A DNA stretch of 64,000 bases from an uncultured Bacilli bacterium (GTDB lineage: Bacteria > Bacillota_I > Bacilli_A > RF39 > UBA660): positions 95,259-159,258 of the forward strand of contig CAJTZY010000001.1 of NCBI GenBank assembly GCA_910584085.1, given 5' to 3'. Positions 35,130 through 44,480 of this stretch are shown here, one piece after another. The first letter of the stretch is position 1, and every line of letters begins with the position of its first letter. Position numbers and translations under genes: made by a program. Below the pieces are notes generated by a model, which was given only the letters and a program-made list of their open reading frames with translations, had not been told where the DNA came from and did not search any database.

Positions 35130-36263
35130 ATGAATAAAAGAGATTATTATGAGGTATTAGGCGTTTCTAAAACCGCAGACGAGAAAGAAATTAAAAGTGC
35201 TTTTAGACGTCTTGCAAAGAAGTATCACCCAGATGTATCTAAAGAACCAGATGCAGCAGAAAAATTTAAAGAGGCACAAGAAGCCTATGCTGTTTTAAGT
35301 GATGAACAAAAAAGAAAACAATATGATCAATTTGGTCATGCAGCATTCGATCAAATGAATGGTGGAGCTGGATTTGATTTTTCAGACTTTGATTTTAGTG
35401 ATATATTTAGTGAAATATTTGGTTCATCATTTGGTGGCGGATTTTCAGGATTTTCTAGTTTTGGTGGAAGAGGAAGTAGTAGACAAAGTGGTGCAGTTCG
35501 TGGTTCAGATAAACTTATGAGAATTGATCTAAGTTTTGAAGATGCAGCATTTGGATGTAAAAAAACACTCAATTTAGATGTATATGAAGAGTGCGACGAA
35601 TGTCATGGAAAAGGTGGAAAAGGTGAAAAAACTTGTCCATCTTGCCATGGAAACGGAACTGTCACAAAAGAACAAAGTACTCTTTTTGGAACATTTATGA
35701 CAAGAACTACCTGCCCAGATTGTAAAGGCAAAGGTAAAGTTTACGAATCTAATTGCTCTAAATGTAAAGGTACTGGAAAAATAAAACAAAATAAAGATTT
35801 GGAAGTTAAAATTCCAGCTGGCGTAGATACTGGTAATCAATTAAGACTTGCCGGAAAAGGTGATAGTGGATATAATGGAGGTCCAAATGGAGACTTATAT
35901 TTAGAATTTAGAGTTAAGGAACATCCTTTATTTGAAAGAGATGGAAATGATATATATCTTGAACTTCCAATAACTATTACAGATGCAGTATTAGGGTGCA
36001 AAAAGGAAATACCAACCCTATATGGAAATGTAAAACTTTCAATACCAGAAGGTGCTAGTACCGGGGATAAACATAGATTAAAAGGCAAGGGTATAGAAGA
36101 TTTACATTCAGGAGCAAAAGGCAACATGTATGTAATTATTAATGTTGTAATTCCTGATAAAATAGATAAAAAACAGAAAAAATTATTTGAAGAATTAAGT
36201 GAAACAGATTTAAAAACTAGTGAATTTAAGAAAATAGAAGATTATTTAAAAAAGAATAAATAA
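35130..36263 (+). CDS. dnaJ: Chaperone protein DnaJ
   Basis: A 377-aa type I Hsp40, co-chaperone that stimulates DnaK. The J domain is at residues 4-70 with HPD at 33-35, then a Gly/Phe-rich region, four zinc-binding CxxCxGxG-type repeats (CDECHGKG, CPSCHGNG, CPDCKGKG, CSKCKGTG) and the C-terminal substrate domains. It follows pepF by 11 bases with RBS AGGAGG and closes the heat-shock cluster. Confidence 0.98.
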   Translation: MNKRDYYEVLGVSKTADEKEIKSAFRRLAKKYHPDVSKEPDAAEKFKEAQEAYAVLSDEQKRKQYDQFGHAAFDQMNGGAGFDFSDFDFSDIFSEIFGSSFGGGFSGFSSFGGRGSSRQSGAVRGSDKLMRIDLSFEDAAFGCKKTLNLDVYEECDECHGKGGKGEKTCPSCHGNGTVTKEQSTLFGTFMTRTTCPDCKGKGKVYESNCSKCKGTGKIKQNKDLEVKIPAGVDTGNQLRLAGKGDSGYNGGPNGDLYLEFRVKEHPLFERDGNDIYLELPITITDAVLGCKKEIPTLYGNVKLSIPEGASTGDKHRLKGKGIEDLHSGAKGNMYVIINVVIPDKIDKKQKKLFEELSETDLKTSEFKKIEDYLKKNK

Positions 36264-36300
36264 AAAACAAATGAAAAATTCACTTTTTGTACAAAAAATG

Positions 36301-36329
36301 TTGCAATCAATTATTATATATGGTAATAT
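36301..36329 (+). promoter_or_regulatory. Promoter of the HU gene
   Basis: TTGCAA (36301-36306), 17 bases, TAATAT (36324-36329), about 50 bases upstream of the start codon. Confidence 0.6.
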
Positions 36330-36378
36330 TAGATTGTAAGCAAGGTAGCTTATTTAATTAGATAGGGAGGTAGTCTTA

Positions 36379-36651
36379 ATGACTAAAACAGATTTAGTAA
36401 ATTATATGGCTGAAGAAGCTGGATTAACAAAAGCAGATGCTACTCGTGCACTTGATGCATTTATGAGTGGAGTTACAAAAGGATTAAAAGAAGATGGAAA
36501 AGTAACTTTAACAGGATTCTTTACATTCTCAGCAGAAAAGAAAGCAGCTAAAGAAGGACGTAATCCAAGAACTGGTGAAACTGTAAAAATACCTGCTAGA
36601 ACTGCTATTAAAGGTAAAGCTGGATCTAAATTAAAAGAAGCATTAAACTAA
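36379..36651 (+). CDS. hup: DNA-binding protein HU
   Basis: A 90-aa nucleoid protein that bends DNA as a dimer. It begins MTKTDLVNYMAEEAGLTKADA and has the beta-arm segment GRNPRTGETVKIPARTA with the conserved Arg-Asn-Pro tip. RBS GGGAGG. The terminator stem overlaps its last codons. It is a single-gene transcript. Confidence 0.98.
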   Translation: MTKTDLVNYMAEEAGLTKADATRALDAFMSGVTKGLKEDGKVTLTGFFTFSAEKKAAKEGRNPRTGETVKIPARTAIKGKAGSKLKEALN

Positions 36652-36663
36652 TGCTTTTTTCTT
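36638..36663 (+). terminator. Terminator of hup
   Basis: AAGCATTA-AAC-TAATGCTT (36638-36656) followed by a T-run; the stem contains the stop codon. Confidence 0.85.
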
Positions 36664-36782
36664 TATTATGATTGAAATTCTTGATATAATATAATTGGTA
36701 GTAATATTTAATTAGATAAAATTATATATAAATGCTTTTAAATTAAAAAATATAAGGAGTATAGATTATAGGATGTGATTAA

Positions 36783-37880
36783 ATGGATGAAACAGCACGT
36801 AAAATATTAAAAACAATAGAACAAAATGGATATGAGGCATATTTAGTTGGAGGTTATCCAAGAGATTTATATATGGGGAGAACTAGTATTGACTACGATA
36901 TATGTACAAGTGCGACCCCTAAAGAATTAAAAACAATATTTGGAGATTCAATGTTACCTACAGAACAATATGGTTCAGTAACACTTTTAGTCCAAGAAAC
37001 TAGATTTGAAATAACTACCTTTCGTAAAGATATTAAATATATAAATAATAGAAAACCAATTGAAATAGAATATATAGATAGTTTAGTGGATGATTTAAAA
37101 AGAAGAGACTTTACTATGAATACTATGTGTATAGATAAATCTGGTAATACTATAGATTTATTAGGCGGTAAAAAAGATATCGATAATAAAATAATTAAAA
37201 CTGTTGGAGATGCAGACTTAAAAATTTATGAGGATTCACTTAGAATACTTAGAGCAATTAGATTTGCAACCATACTAAATTTTAAATTAGATGACGACTT
37301 AAAGAGGGCAATAATTAAGCATAAAGACTTGTTAAAATCATTATCTTATTATAGAAAAAAAGAAGAATTAGATAAAATATTTTCTAGTACAAATTCTATG
37401 TATGGAATAAAGCTAATAAAAGAATTAAACTTAAGTGAAGTATTAGAACTAAAAAATATAGAAAAACTAGTGCCAACTACATATTTAATAGGTATGTGGG
37501 CCCAGTTAGATTGTATGGATAAATATACGTTTAATAATATTGAAAAAGACTCAATAGTAAAAATAAATGAACTAATGGATAAGGATATACTAGATTATAA
37601 CAATTTGTATAAATATGGACTTTATATATCTACAATAGTTAGTGAAATAAAAGGTATAGATAAAAAATTAGTAAATGAAAAATATAATAGTTTATATATA
37701 TGTAATAAAACGGATATTAAAATAGATGCAGAGGAAATATGTGAAATATTAAATAAGAAACCAGGAAAATACTTAAAAGAAATATATAGTGATATAGAAT
37801 ATAAACTAGTAAATAAAATAATAGAAAATGATAAGGAAAAATTAAAAGAATATATACAAAATAAGTATATATTAGTATAA
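36783..37880 (+). CDS. cca: CCA tRNA nucleotidyltransferase
   Basis: A 365-aa class II nucleotidyltransferase that adds or repairs the 3' CCA of tRNA. The head carries LVGGYPRDLYMGR (21-33) and the metal-binding Asp37/Asp39 pair (SIDYDI). RRDFTMNTMCID and the neck segment EDSLRILRAIRFATIL follow. It is slightly shorter than Bacillus Cca (about 397) and lacks an HD domain. It may add only A or CC in some lineages, but the full motif set supports CCA addition. It starts behind AGGATGTGATTAA and has its own terminator. Confidence 0.93.
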   Translation: MDETARKILKTIEQNGYEAYLVGGYPRDLYMGRTSIDYDICTSATPKELKTIFGDSMLPTEQYGSVTLLVQETRFEITTFRKDIKYINNRKPIEIEYIDSLVDDLKRRDFTMNTMCIDKSGNTIDLLGGKKDIDNKIIKTVGDADLKIYEDSLRILRAIRFATILNFKLDDDLKRAIIKHKDLLKSLSYYRKKEELDKIFSSTNSMYGIKLIKELNLSEVLELKNIEKLVPTTYLIGMWAQLDCMDKYTFNNIEKDSIVKINELMDKDILDYNNLYKYGLYISTIVSEIKGIDKKLVNEKYNSLYICNKTDIKIDAEEICEILNKKPGKYLKEIYSDIEYKLVNKIIENDKEKLKEYIQNKYILV

Positions 37881-37907
37881 AACGTATTTAAAATAATACG
37901 TTTTTTT
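37880..37907 (+). terminator. Terminator of cca
   Basis: AAACGTATT (37880-37888) pairs with AATACGTTT (37895-37903) and is followed by T residues. Confidence 0.85.
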
Positions 37908-37931
37908 GATATAATAATCTCGGTGAATTAG

Positions 37932-39731
37932 ATGAAACAAGAAAACATAAGAAATTTTTCAATAATAGCGCATATAGATCATGGGAAAAGTACGCTTGCT
38001 GATAGATTACTAGATATAACAGGTGCGATTACAGAAAGAGAAAAGCAAGCTCAACTTTTAGATAGCATGGATATAGAGCGTGAAAGAGGAATAACAATAA
38101 AATTAAATACTGTACAACTTAAGTATAACTATAACGGGGAAGATTATATATTACACCTAATAGACACACCAGGACATGTGGATTTTTCATATGAGGTATC
38201 TAGAAGTCTTGCTGCATGCGAAGGTGCGATACTTGTTGTGGATGCCGCACAAGGAATAGAGGCCCAAACTTTAGCTAATCTTTATTTAGCCATGGAAAAT
38301 GATTTAACAATTATTCCTGTAATAAACAAAATAGATCTTCCAAATGCAAATATAGATAAGGTAAAAAAGGAATTAATTGATACCTTAGGATTTAGAGAAG
38401 ATGAAATAATCCTTTGTAGCGCAAAAAATGGAATAGGTATAAAAGAGTTAATTGAAGCAATAATTACTAGAGTTCCAGCCCCAATTGGAAATAAAAATGA
38501 TAACTTACAAGCACTTATCTTTGATAGTTATTTTGATTCATATAGAGGTATTGTTACTTTAATTAGGGTAGTTAATGGTAAAGTAAGCGTTGGAGATAAA
38601 ATAAAAATGTTTGCGACTAATAATGTATATGACGTTGTAGAACTTGGCGTGCATACTCCACATATAGAAAAAAAGACCGAACTCGTAACAGGTGAGGTAG
38701 GATACTTATGTGCAAGCATAAAAAAAATAGAAGATGTAAGCGTTGGAGATACAATAACGCTTTTAAATTCTCCAAGTAGTTCTGCGCTTCCTGGGTATAA
38801 ACCTATGAAACCAATGGTATTTTGTGGATTATATCCAATTGAATCAAGCAAATTTCCAGATCTTAGGGAGGCACTCGAAAAACTTAAATTAAATGACGCT
38901 TCATTAGAATTTGAACCAGAAACTTCCGAAGCACTTGGATTTGGATTTAGATGCGGATTTTTAGGATTACTACATATGGAAATAATAGAAGAGAGAATAG
39001 AAAGAGAATTTGGAATAGATTTAATTGCAACCTCTCCCTCAGTAGTATATGAAGTAGAAATGACAGATAAAAGCATAGTACTTGTAGATAGTCCAGCAAA
39101 GATGCCAGAAAGACAAAAAATAAAAGAAATAAGGGAACCATACATAAAAACAAATATATTTGTTCCAAGTGAATATATAGGACCTATTATGGAACTATGT
39201 CAAAATAAAAGAGGAAATTATGTATCAATGGAATATATCGATACAACTCGTGTCAATATACACTATGAAATACCTTTGTCTGAAATAGTATATGACTTCT
39301 TTGATAAATTAAAAAGCTATACTAAAGGATATGCTTCATTTGATTATGAATTAGTGGGATATAAAGCAAGTAGCTTGGTAAAAATGGATATATTACTTAA
39401 CGGGGATATGGTAGATGCATTAAGTCTAATTGTACATAAAGACTTTGCCTATAATAGAGGTAAAGCAATAGTTGAAAATTTAAGAAAATTAATACCACGT
39501 CAACAATTTGAAATACCAATTCAGGCAGTAATAGGAACAAAGGCAATTGCTAGAAGTGATATTAAAGCAGTTAGAAAAAATGTACTTGCTAAATGTTATG
39601 GTGGGGATGTATCCCGTAAAAGAAAGTTATTAGAAAAACAAAAAGAAGGTAAAAAAAGAATGAAAATGGTAGGAAGTGTTGAAGTACCACAAGAAGCATT
39701 CTTAGCAGTACTTTCTATGGATGGTGAATAA
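37932..39731 (+). CDS. lepA: Elongation factor 4 (LepA)
   Basis: A 599-aa ribosome-binding GTPase that acts on initiation or back-translocation. The G motifs AHIDHGKST (13-21), DTPGHVDF and NKIDLP are present, followed by domains II, III and V and the LepA-specific C-terminal domain (AVRKNVLAKCYGGDVSRKRKLLE). The order lepA then hemW, with one small regulator between, recalls the Bacillus spoIIP-lepA-hemN-hrcA region. Confidence 0.98.
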   Translation: MKQENIRNFSIIAHIDHGKSTLADRLLDITGAITEREKQAQLLDSMDIERERGITIKLNTVQLKYNYNGEDYILHLIDTPGHVDFSYEVSRSLAACEGAILVVDAAQGIEAQTLANLYLAMENDLTIIPVINKIDLPNANIDKVKKELIDTLGFREDEIILCSAKNGIGIKELIEAIITRVPAPIGNKNDNLQALIFDSYFDSYRGIVTLIRVVNGKVSVGDKIKMFATNNVYDVVELGVHTPHIEKKTELVTGEVGYLCASIKKIEDVSVGDTITLLNSPSSSALPGYKPMKPMVFCGLYPIESSKFPDLREALEKLKLNDASLEFEPETSEALGFGFRCGFLGLLHMEIIEERIEREFGIDLIATSPSVVYEVEMTDKSIVLVDSPAKMPERQKIKEIREPYIKTNIFVPSEYIGPIMELCQNKRGNYVSMEYIDTTRVNIHYEIPLSEIVYDFFDKLKSYTKGYASFDYELVGYKASSLVKMDILLNGDMVDALSLIVHKDFAYNRGKAIVENLRKLIPRQQFEIPIQAVIGTKAIARSDIKAVRKNVLAKCYGGDVSRKRKLLEKQKEGKKRMKMVGSVEVPQEAFLAVLSMDGE

Positions 39732-39732
39732 A

Positions 39733-40254
39733 ATGCAAAGAACAGAACGTGAGATAGAAGAATTAGTAAATGAAATGGCAGATTATATAATTAAAACAAA
39801 AAATTCAACAAGACAAACTGCAGAAAATTTTGGGGTTAGTAATTATACTGTTTCAAATTATATGAATAAGCGACTATCTGAAGGAGATCCTAGATATAAA
39901 GAAATACATCAAATTTTGGATAATCATCATCAAACCATAGATAAAACTATAACTAAAAATAGAATATTAGATGAGTTAGGATTATTACTTAAAGGTAAGA
40001 ACTGTAATGAAATAGCAGTCATTATGAATATTAGTCCAAGTCAAGTTTCACATGATTTGACGGATAGATTAGAAAAGTTAATAGAGCTTTCTAAAGAAAG
40101 TCCAGATGAACTACCAGAATTTGCATCCATGTCAAAAGAAATACTATCTGAAATAAGAATAAAACTTAAAAAAAATAGTCTGCAAAATCTAGATATTGGG
40201 AGTAATATGACTGTACAAAATCAAGAAAGGGATACAAGGGGTAGATTTAAATAA
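39733..40254 (+). CDS. SpoIIID-like tandem helix-turn-helix regulator
   Basis: A 173-aa protein starting one base after the lepA stop region (RBS GGTGAATAA). Residues about 18-60 resemble sporulation regulator SpoIIID: ADYIIKTKNSTRQTAENFG, then VSNYTVSNYMNKRL. A second helix-turn-helix follows at about 85-110 (NCNEIAVIMNISPSQVSHDL), which is extra relative to Bacillus SpoIIID of about 93 aa. The tail is polar. It probably binds DNA. Being between lepA and hemW and overlapping hemW by one base, it is expressed constitutively with housekeeping genes, unlike classical spoIIID. Confidence 0.7.
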   Translation: MQRTEREIEELVNEMADYIIKTKNSTRQTAENFGVSNYTVSNYMNKRLSEGDPRYKEIHQILDNHHQTIDKTITKNRILDELGLLLKGKNCNEIAVIMNISPSQVSHDLTDRLEKLIELSKESPDELPEFASMSKEILSEIRIKLKKNSLQNLDIGSNMTVQNQERDTRGRFK

Positions 40255-41351
40255 TGGTTAAATCGGCATACATCCATATCCCTTTTTGTGATTCTATTTG
40301 TAGTTATTGTGATTTTTGTAAATTTATAAAAAATGAAAAATGGGTAAGTAGTTATTTAAACACTCTTAAACTTGAAATAGAAGAGAAATATAAAGGTGAG
40401 GTATTAGACACAATATATATAGGTGGAGGTACTCCTAGTTCTTTAAACATAAATGAATTAAATCAACTATTTAGTATAATAAAACATTTAAAAATGTCAA
40501 AAGAAATAGAATTTACTTTCGAGTGCAATATAGAAAATTTAACTAAAGAGAAATTAGAACTATTATATGAAAATGGAGTAAATAGGCTAAGTATTGGTAT
40601 TCAAACATTTAATAATAAATATTTAAATTATTTAAATAGAAATCATGATAATAAAACGGTTACTCAAAAAATAAATATTGCAAAAGAAATAGGATTTAAA
40701 AATATAAATATAGACTTGATATATGCACTTCCAGATGAAACTTTAGATGAATTAAATAATGATTTAGAACTATTTTTAAAATTAGATATTCCACATATAT
40801 CAACATATTCATTAATAATCGAGCCAAATACTAAACTATATATAATTGACGAAAAAAATATAGATGAAGAAATAGACTATGAAATGTATAAATTAATTTG
40901 TAATAAACTTGAGAATAATGGATATAATCATTATGAAGTAAGTAATTTTGGAAAAGTTGGATACGAATCTAAACATAATTTAACATATTGGAATAATCAA
41001 GAATATTATGGATTTGGAGTAGGTGCATCTGGATATATAGATAATATTCGTTACGATAATACTAAAAGTTTAAATCAATATTTTAATGGGAAATACGTTA
41101 GTGATGAACAAAGATTAGAAAAGATAGAACAAATAGAAAATGAATTTATATTAGGACTTAGAAAAATAAATGGTATAAATAAGGAAGATTTTAAATCTAA
41201 ATATAATATAGATATAAAGAGTATAGAAGTAGTAAATACATTACTTAATGAACATAAATTATTAGAAGATGAAAAAAACATATATATAAATCTAGAATAT
41301 ATATATGTTTCTAATGAAATACTTGTAAACTTTATAAACTTAAACTTCTAA
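40254..41351 (+). CDS. hemW: Radical SAM protein HemW (heme chaperone)
   Basis: A 365-aa radical SAM protein. The iron-sulfur motif is IPFCDSICSYCDFC with Cys12, Cys16, Cys19 and an extra Cys22, as in HemW and HemN. Conserved IYIGGGTPSSL and RLSIGIQTFNN-type segments follow. HemW is now seen as a heme-insertion chaperone rather than coproporphyrinogen oxidase. Its start codon overlaps the preceding stop by one base. Confidence 0.93.
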   Translation: MVKSAYIHIPFCDSICSYCDFCKFIKNEKWVSSYLNTLKLEIEEKYKGEVLDTIYIGGGTPSSLNINELNQLFSIIKHLKMSKEIEFTFECNIENLTKEKLELLYENGVNRLSIGIQTFNNKYLNYLNRNHDNKTVTQKINIAKEIGFKNINIDLIYALPDETLDELNNDLELFLKLDIPHISTYSLIIEPNTKLYIIDEKNIDEEIDYEMYKLICNKLENNGYNHYEVSNFGKVGYESKHNLTYWNNQEYYGFGVGASGYIDNIRYDNTKSLNQYFNGKYVSDEQRLEKIEQIENEFILGLRKINGINKEDFKSKYNIDIKSIEVVNTLLNEHKLLEDEKNIYINLEYIYVSNEILVNFINLNF

Positions 41352-41361
41352 CTTTTTTTTG

Positions 41362-41465
41362 TAAACAAAAATAAGAAACTGCCCCCTGAGCAGTTTCTAT
41401 AAAAGAATAAAAAGGGGTTGGCTAGTGTGATACTAGCACCAATTCGCCTAATTCCGAATTGGTAC
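41362..41465 (-). ncRNA. Candidate small RNA with three hairpins
   Basis: On the minus strand, a consensus promoter (41499-41471) leads into about 104 nt with three stems: ACCAATTCGG/CGAATTGGT, GCTAGT/ACTAGC, and a terminal AGAAACTG/CAGTTTCT stem followed by TATTTTTG. A single-stranded CCCC between stems 2 and 3 could pair with GGGG in the loop of stem 3, giving a pseudoknot. No ORF of note is inside. It is convergent with hemW. The family is not recognised; an sRNA acting by its C-rich stretch is possible. Confidence 0.55.
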
Positions 41466-41470
41466 TGTAT

Positions 41471-41499
41471 ATACTAATCTAAAAAAGTGATTTTGTCAA
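41471..41499 (-). promoter_or_regulatory. Minus-strand promoter of the small RNA
   Basis: Read on the minus strand: TTGACA (41499-41494), 17 bases, TAGTAT (41476-41471). Confidence 0.65.
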
Positions 41500-41583
41500 T
41501 ATGTTTTTTGAAAAAAATTAAAAAAAGTGATATTTTCTAGAAAAAAGGCAGCAAAAATGTTATACTTATATAGGAGTGATAAT

Positions 41584-42096
41584 ATGGCAAGTAAAATAGT
41601 TAACAGTATAGTAGCAGGACTTGGAACACTTACCACTATACCATTTATGAAAGAAATAATAGTATTTATAATATCAATGTTTCCAATACTAGAGCTTAGA
41701 GGGGGACTTATAGCAGCATCCCTTCTTCATATGGATCCTATTATAAGTTATATTATATGTATTATGGGAAACATACTTCCAATACCATTTATATTATGGT
41801 TTATAACTAAAATACTAAAATGGATGAGAAACAGTAAAAGATTTAATAAAGTAGCTTTATGGCTTGATAAAAAAGTAGAAAAACATAAAAGTCAAATAGA
41901 AAAGTTTGGATATTTTGGACTTGTTTTATTTGTTGGAATACCTTTACCTGGAACAGGTGCATGGACAGGATGTTTAATTGCAAGTGTACTTGAAATGGAT
42001 AAGAAAAAATCATTCTTAGCTGCACTTCTTGGGGTTTTCATAGCTTCTATAATAATGATGATATTATCATTTGGAATTTTATCTAATATAATATAG
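41584..42096 (+). CDS. Small multi-drug export family membrane protein (COG2426)
   Basis: The ATG at 41584 (RBS TAGGAGTGATAAT) gives a 170-aa polytopic membrane protein with three or four helices. Typical segments are FPILELRGGLIAA after the first helix and GIPLPGTGAWTGCLIAS, shared by the Sm_multidrug_ex family and distantly by DedA-type proteins. The polar loop between them is basic. The transported substrate is unknown and the family name is historical. It precedes recG by 7 bases, so the two are co-transcribed. Confidence 0.88.
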   Translation: MASKIVNSIVAGLGTLTTIPFMKEIIVFIISMFPILELRGGLIAASLLHMDPIISYIICIMGNILPIPFILWFITKILKWMRNSKRFNKVALWLDKKVEKHKSQIEKFGYFGLVLFVGIPLPGTGAWTGCLIASVLEMDKKKSFLAALLGVFIASIIMMILSFGILSNII

Positions 42097-42103
42097 GTGA
42101 ACT

Positions 42104-44086
42104 ATGGAAATAGGAATGTTAAAGGGAATAGGACCTAAAACAGAAAAGTTATTTGTAAATGCTGGGATAATAACTACAAATGATTTAATGAGTTATTATC
42201 CTTTTAGATACGATATAATTAAAAGAAGTAATATTAATGATTTAATTCAAGATGATAAGATAGTAATAGATGGTGTAGTGGAAGGTAATCCTAATATTTT
42301 TTTCTTTAATAAAAAAATGAATAAGATGACATTTAGGTTTAATATAGGAAGTCATTTATTAAATGTAACTATATTTAATAGAGCATTTTTAAAAGCAAAG
42401 ATAAATGTAGGGTCTATTTTAACATTAATAGGCAAATATGATAAGCTACATAATACTATAGTTGCAAGTGATATTAGATTTGGTAAACTTCCAAGTATTC
42501 CAGTAATTGAGCCCATATATCACAGTATAAGTGGTATTAGTAGTAATCAAATAAAAAACATTATAAATAGTGTAGATGATTTTGATGTAATAGAATATAT
42601 ACCAGATTATTTAAAAGATAAATATAAATTAATAGACAAAAAAAGTGCTGTGACAAATGTCCATAATCCATCTAATTTAAATCTATTAAAACAGGGGCAA
42701 AATTATTTGAAATATGAAGAATTATTTTTATTTATGCTTAAGATGAATAGTTTAAAATTAAATAAAAAAAATAAAATAGGACTTAAACGAAATGTCGATA
42801 GGGATGTATTAGATAAATTTATAAATAATTTACCATTTTCACTAACTATAGATCAATTAAATTGCATAAATAAGATATTTTATGATTTAAATAGCGAAAA
42901 TAGAATGAATAGACTTATTCAAGGTGATGTTGGAAGTGGTAAAACTATTGTTGCTGTTATAGCGTTATACATAAATTATTTAAGTGGATATCAGGGAGCC
43001 CTTATGGCACCTACAGAAGTGCTTGCATATCAACATTTATCAAATTTAAGAAAATTATTTAAAGATTATGATATAAATATAGAAGTACTTACAGGTTCAT
43101 TAAAACAAAAGGACAAGAAAGATATTTATAAAAGACTAGAAAAACATGAGATAGATATAATAATAGGAACACATGCATTATTCAGTGATGATGTTATTTA
43201 CAGTAACTTAGGACTTGTAATAACAGATGAACAACATCGATTTGGTGTAAATCAAAGAAGTAATTTAAAAAACAAGGGTATAACTCCAGATATACTTTAT
43301 TTGAGTGCTACACCTATCCCTAGAACTTATGCACTTACCATTTATGGTGATATGGATGTATCTAGTATTAAAACTATGCCAAATGGAAGAAAAGAAATAA
43401 TTACAGTTTTAAAAAAGAATAGTGAAATAAAAGATGCACTTCTTCTTATGTATGAAGAGATTAAATTAAAACATCAAATATATGTAATTGCCCCTTTAAT
43501 AGAGGAATCTGATAAAATAAGTTTAGAAAATGTAAATGAACTTGAAGAAAAAATGACAAGAGCATTTGGTAAGATATGCAAAATAGGTGTAATGCATGGT
43601 AAGATGGATAAAAATGAAAAAGATAAAGTAATGGAAGAATTTAAGAATGGTGAAATAACAATCCTTATAAGTACAACTGTTATAGAAGTTGGTGTAGATG
43701 TTAAAAATGCTACTATGATAGTCATATTTGATGCATATAGATTTGGACTTTCACAGCTTCATCAATTAAGAGGTAGAGTAGGAAGAAATGATATTCAAAG
43801 TTATTGTGTTCTTATAAGCGATAAAGAGGTTGAAAGACTTGATATTATGACTAAAACTACTGATGGTTTTAAGATAAGTGAAGAGGATTTTAAATTAAGA
43901 GGTAGTGGAGACCTTTTCGGAGTAAGGCAAAGTGGGGATATGAATTTTAGAATAGCTGATTTCAAAAATGATTTTAATATTTTAGTTAGAGCCAAAGAAG
44001 ATGCACTTGATTTACTAACTAAAGGAAATATTAATAATTATCCTAAGTTAGTAAAATTATTAAATGATTCTGTAAATTTAGACTAA
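42104..44086 (+). CDS. recG: ATP-dependent DNA helicase RecG
   Basis: A 660-aa helicase that reverses stalled replication forks and branch-migrates Holliday junctions. The N-terminal wedge/OB region (to about 150) is followed by the helicase core with Walker A GDVGSGKT (about 273-280), DEQHRFG as motif II, SATPIPRT as motif III and GRVGR near motif VI. It ends with the RecG-specific C-terminal segment (FKLRGSGDLFGVRQSG). Length is slightly short but complete. Confidence 0.97.
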   Translation: MEIGMLKGIGPKTEKLFVNAGIITTNDLMSYYPFRYDIIKRSNINDLIQDDKIVIDGVVEGNPNIFFFNKKMNKMTFRFNIGSHLLNVTIFNRAFLKAKINVGSILTLIGKYDKLHNTIVASDIRFGKLPSIPVIEPIYHSISGISSNQIKNIINSVDDFDVIEYIPDYLKDKYKLIDKKSAVTNVHNPSNLNLLKQGQNYLKYEELFLFMLKMNSLKLNKKNKIGLKRNVDRDVLDKFINNLPFSLTIDQLNCINKIFYDLNSENRMNRLIQGDVGSGKTIVAVIALYINYLSGYQGALMAPTEVLAYQHLSNLRKLFKDYDINIEVLTGSLKQKDKKDIYKRLEKHEIDIIIGTHALFSDDVIYSNLGLVITDEQHRFGVNQRSNLKNKGITPDILYLSATPIPRTYALTIYGDMDVSSIKTMPNGRKEIITVLKKNSEIKDALLLMYEEIKLKHQIYVIAPLIEESDKISLENVNELEEKMTRAFGKICKIGVMHGKMDKNEKDKVMEEFKNGEITILISTTVIEVGVDVKNATMIVIFDAYRFGLSQLHQLRGRVGRNDIQSYCVLISDKEVERLDIMTKTTDGFKISEEDFKLRGSGDLFGVRQSGDMNFRIADFKNDFNILVRAKEDALDLLTKGNINNYPKLVKLLNDSVNLD

Positions 44087-44092
44087 AATGAC

Positions 44093-44121
44093 TTGACTAT
44101 TTTGAAAAATTACTTTATACT
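44093..44121 (+). promoter_or_regulatory. Promoter of candidate small RNA
   Basis: TTGACT (44093-44098), exactly 17 bases, TATACT (44116-44121). It lies in a region with no downstream ORF before the terminator at 44199-44223. Confidence 0.75.
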
Positions 44122-44127
44122 TATAAT

Positions 44128-44225
44128 GGTATGGTAAACATACCAAGTGTTCTTTACGACGCTAAAATGTGGAGAACACACAACCAAAACCCCCTGAAGG
44201 AGCCTTATGGCTCCATTTTTTTTAT
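44128..44225 (+). ncRNA. Candidate small RNA (about 98 nt) with terminator
   Basis: Between a strong promoter and a Rho-independent terminator there is no ORF but three stems: GGTATG/CATACC (44128-44144) at the very 5' end, GTGTTCT/AGAACAC (44147-44179), and the terminator GGAGCC-TTAT-GGCTCC (44199-44214) plus T-run. An unpaired CAACCAAAACCCC precedes the last stem. I could not match it to SRP RNA, 6S, tmRNA or a known riboswitch. The terminator hairpin recurs at 49.2 and 51.9 kb. Confidence 0.6.
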
Positions 44226-44480
44226 TATGAATTAAAAACTATTAAAATTATTATAAAAAGGTTTAAAAAATGTTAATTTTGATTAAAAAAATTTAATAAA
44301 AATGCTACCTAAAATAGTATCAATATATGCTATAATATAAGTGATATTAATAAATGTTATAAATGCAAAAATTTCAGATAATATCTGTACAATTCAAAAC
44401 TAAAAAAATTTAAGATAATACTAAATATTATGTATAATGAATTGGCCAGACGTGTCTGACCAATTCAAAAAGGAGGAAAT
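44226..44480. other. AT-rich leader region before the yhcG remnant
   Basis: No gene. It holds a TATAAT box (44433-44438) and, directly after it, the palindrome at 44439-44466. Confidence 0.5.
44439..44466. promoter_or_regulatory. Palindromic operator-like element
   Basis: GAATTGG-C-CAGAC, GT, GTCTG-A-CCAATTC forms a 28-bp palindrome with one mismatch, placed immediately downstream of a TATAAT box and 8 bases upstream of the AGGAGG of the yhcG remnant. It could be a repressor operator or a hairpin over the ribosome binding site region. Confidence 0.55.

Noticed and set aside
44128..44225. Small RNA as bacterial SRP RNA (4.5S), 6S RNA or a riboswitch
   Set aside because: The conserved SRP GGAA-loop helix, the 6S bubble structure and known aptamer consensus elements were not found, and there is no ORF between it and the terminator.
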